Source: JBGQBN01 sp041494805 (GTDB lineage: Bacteria; Acidobacteriota; Terriglobia; Terriglobales; Acidobacteriaceae). From it: DNA of 7,538 nt. Made by a program: the position numbers and the translations under genes. Shown in pieces: positions 6,124 to 7,538 of the stretch. The number at the start of each line of letters is the position of its first letter. The first letter of the stretch is position 1. The notes beneath the pieces were generated by a model. It was not told the origin of the DNA. It saw only the letters and a list, made by a program, of their open reading frames with translations, and did not search any database. The stretch covers positions 1 through 7,538 of the forward strand of contig JBGQBN010000093.1 in assembly GCA_041494805.1 (NCBI GenBank). Reading direction: 5' to 3'.

Positions 6124-6178
6124 AGCTATCCGAGTCCAGTGCCGATTGGGGAAGCTGCAGGCCGCTGGGATAGCTTCC
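6124..6178. repeat. Overlapping, mutually exclusive stem-loops after the lipoprotein gene
   Basis: AGCTATCC (6124-6131) can pair perfectly with GGATAGCT (6168-6175), while GGAAGCT (6150-6156) can pair with AGCTTCC (6172-6178). The two right arms share bases 6172-6175, so only one stem can form at a time. The segment lies between the convergent lipoprotein and Crp/Fnr genes, where a terminator would be expected, but no T-run follows. Function unknown. Confidence 0.4.
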
Positions 6179-6249
6179 GGGTTGCCGACCATCCGGAAGT
6201 TGGGACCGGGTGGCTTCTCGAGCTGTGCTTTGGGATTACTCCGCGGAAG

Positions 6250-6921
6250 CTAGTTTTGGAGAACGACATTTAGAAGTGAACTATGAACGTGCATCCTGCT
6301 CTCGCCATAGTCAACGAAGCCTGACCTTCTGAACTTATTCATGAAAAAACTGACCCGAGACCGGGTTGTGCCCACCATCTCTGCGAGGGTCTCCTGACTG
6401 ATCCGGGGGATTACAGTCTCGGGCACGCCTGCGTGGCCGAAACGAGCAAGCAACAGCAGAACCCGAGCTAGTCTCTTTTCGCTGGAATTAAAGAGTTGGT
6501 CAACCAAATCCTCTTCGAATCGGATGTTCCGCGACAACAAATAGGCCGTGAACATTTCGGACAATGTATGTTCTTGCTGCAGCGCAAGCATCATTGTCTT
6601 CTTGTCAATTCGCATGAGTTCGCAGTCCGTCATTGCGGTTGCAGACCCCATGCGTAAAGGCTGTCCAGCTAGGCCACCTTCTCCGAAAAATTCGCCCTCG
6701 CTCAATATACCCAGGGTTGCTTCCTTGCCAATCGCGGATACGACAGTGAGTCTTACCTTGCCCGTCTGGATATAAAACACGGCATCGCACGCTGCGCCTT
6801 GAGCGTAAATTGTTTGTTTCTTTGCAGCCGCCACAATTCTCCGCCCCTCACCGATTGTGGCAAGAAATTTCCTTGGATCGAAGTTGGACTCTTTTTTGGC
6901 CGATAGGATCGGGGATATCAT
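6250..6921 (-). CDS. Crp/Fnr-family transcription regulator
   Basis: A 223-residue protein. About 24-130 is a cyclic-nucleotide-binding-type beta-roll: the AVFYIQTGKVRLTVVS strands, then GEFFGEGGLAGQPLRMGSATA (76-96). R90 keeps the phosphate-contact position, but the Ser that follows Arg in E. coli Crp is M91, so cAMP binding is not assured. About 120-140 fits the dimerisation helix. About 148-223 is the Crp-type winged helix, with ISQETLAEMVGTTRSRVSFF (174-193) as the helix-turn-helix and a conserved end HVHSSLLNVVL. Only two cysteines (C45, C100) are present, so no Fnr-type iron-sulfur cluster. It should bind DNA as a dimer and activate or repress genes; the effector is unknown. AGGAG (minus strand, 6928-6932) stands six bases before the ATG at 6921. 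It lies 214 bases downstream of a response regulator on the same strand. Confidence 0.93.
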   Translation of the reverse strand: MISPILSAKKESNFDPRKFLATIGEGRRIVAAAKKQTIYAQGAACDAVFYIQTGKVRLTVVSAIGKEATLGILSEGEFFGEGGLAGQPLRMGSATAMTDCELMRIDKKTMMLALQQEHTLSEMFTAYLLSRNIRFEEDLVDQLFNSSEKRLARVLLLLARFGHAGVPETVIPRISQETLAEMVGTTRSRVSFFMNKFRRSGFVDYGESRMHVHSSLLNVVLQN

Positions 6922-6927
6922 TGGCTT

Positions 6928-6932
6928 CTCCT
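6928..6932 (-). promoter_or_regulatory. Ribosome binding site of the Crp/Fnr gene
   Basis: Minus-strand AGGAG stands six bases before the ATG at 6921 and supports that start. Confidence 0.65.
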
Positions 6933-6995
6933 GAAGTTCACCTTGGCTCAGAATGGGTAAAAACCGCTTCGTCAGATTGGAAGATAAATCCCGAC

Positions 6996-7014
6996 GCCGA
7001 TCATGCCCATCGGC
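6996..7014. repeat. Six-bp inverted repeat upstream of the Crp/Fnr gene
   Basis: GCCGAT (6996-7001) pairs with ATCGGC (7009-7014) around seven bases, 75-93 bases before the Crp/Fnr start. It could be an operator or a leader hairpin in the 214-base gap behind the response-regulator gene. No match to the TGTGA-type Crp or TTGAT-type Fnr half-sites is seen in it. Confidence 0.3.
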
Positions 7015-7135
7015 CCCAGTCTGATTCTTTCGTAGGACGCAGGCTGAAAGATTTGTCGGTGTTTGTCTTACACGGAGACTGAAGGCCGGAAAAGAGGTTG
7101 CAGGCTGGACGGCGGCACCTACATTTGGGACGTTC

Positions 7136-7538
7136 TCAAATCACCAGGCCATTTCGGATCGCGTACTGGACGATTTTCGCACTATTTTTAACGCCGAGCT
7201 TTTCCAGGACCCGCGCGCGATAGGTGCTGATCGTTTTTACGCTGAGTGACAGTTCTTCGGCGATTTCCGTAAGCGTCTTTCCTGAGGCGATATAGGACAT
7301 GACTTCATACTCGCGGTCGGAGAGCGTCTCGTGCGGCATGCGCGTGAGATCCCTTTTTACTCCCAAGGCCAGCTTTTCGGCCAGCGCGGAACTGACATAT
7401 CGCCCTCCGGCTAGAATCTTGCGGATGGCTTTCGCCAACTCCTCGGGAGCGCTTTCCTTTGTCATGTAGCCTCCCGCGCCCGCCTTCAGAACACGAACGG
7501 CAAATTGGTCTTCCGGATGACCACTCAGGACCAGAACC
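7136..7538 (-). CDS. NarL/FixJ-type response regulator, C-terminal part (cut by window edge)
   Basis: The minus-strand frame enters from the right edge and ends at TGA (7136-7138), giving 133 residues. An internal ATG at 7465 lies inside the receiver domain and is not the start. The visible N-terminal part, VLVLSGHPEDQFAVRVLKAGAGGYMTK, is the beta4-alpha4-beta5 part of a receiver domain, with the switch Ser and the conserved Lys of the K-[P] loop region. After a linker, about LSDREYEVMSYIASGKTLTE to the end is a LuxR-type helix-turn-helix (IAEELSLSVKTISTYRARVL, then EKLGVKNSAKIVQYA). Family members are about 210 residues, so some 80 residues including the phospho-accepting Asp are missing. 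It should be phosphorylated by a sensor kinase and bind DNA as a dimer; the partner kinase is not in the window. Confidence 0.93.
   Translation of the reverse strand, partial: VLVLSGHPEDQFAVRVLKAGAGGYMTKESAPEELAKAIRKILAGGRYVSSALAEKLALGVKRDLTRMPHETLSDREYEVMSYIASGKTLTEIAEELSLSVKTISTYRARVLEKLGVKNSAKIVQYAIRNGLVI

Noticed and set aside
6810..7082. Plus-strand open frame of 90 codons over the Crp/Fnr start and its leader
   Set aside because: Its first part is antisense to Crp/Fnr and the translation looks random; the gap is better read as a leader.

Overview
The window looks like an ordinary chromosomal segment of a GC-rich soil-type bacterium, most likely an Acidobacteriota member of the Terriglobia kind. 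This is an inference from gene content: an Oar-like TonB-dependent receptor with an N-terminal carboxypeptidase-regulatory domain, a Ser/Thr kinase fused to a TolB-like domain and TPRs, a DinB-type protein beside it, a small Gly/Ser-rich lipoprotein, and a Crp/Fnr regulator whose HTH resembles those common in that phylum. No rRNA, tRNA, CRISPR array, transposase or phage gene was recognised.

Layout: (1) 1-908, minus strand: the first 302 codons of an outer-membrane TonB-dependent receptor that runs off the left edge. Its leader carries a perfect 14-bp palindrome. (2) About 1276-1587, plus strand: a small, probably winged-helix protein of uncertain start, divergent from the receptor. (3) 1588-1984: a non-coding stretch with inverted repeats and the leader of the kinase gene. 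(4) 1985-4270 and 4295-4819 (stop to 4822), plus strand: a 761-aa kinase/TolB-like/TPR protein followed 24 nt later by a DinB-like protein, probably one operon. (5) 4823-6053, plus strand: a possible two-helix membrane protein and a 150-aa lipoprotein in gene-poor DNA with several hairpins. (6) 6250-7538, minus strand: a Crp/Fnr regulator preceded by a LuxR-type response regulator that is cut by the right edge.

Functionally the window mixes signalling (kinase, winged-helix protein, Crp/Fnr, response regulator) with cell-envelope proteins (receptor, lipoprotein, small membrane protein). Nothing in the sequence proves that the blocks act together. The clearest functional unit is kinase plus DinB-like protein. 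I did not find a convincing undescribed system. The items most worth checking are the kinase that lacks a visible membrane anchor, the DinB-like protein with an altered metal site, the receptor-leader palindrome, the orphan winged-helix gene and the mutually exclusive hairpins after the lipoprotein gene.
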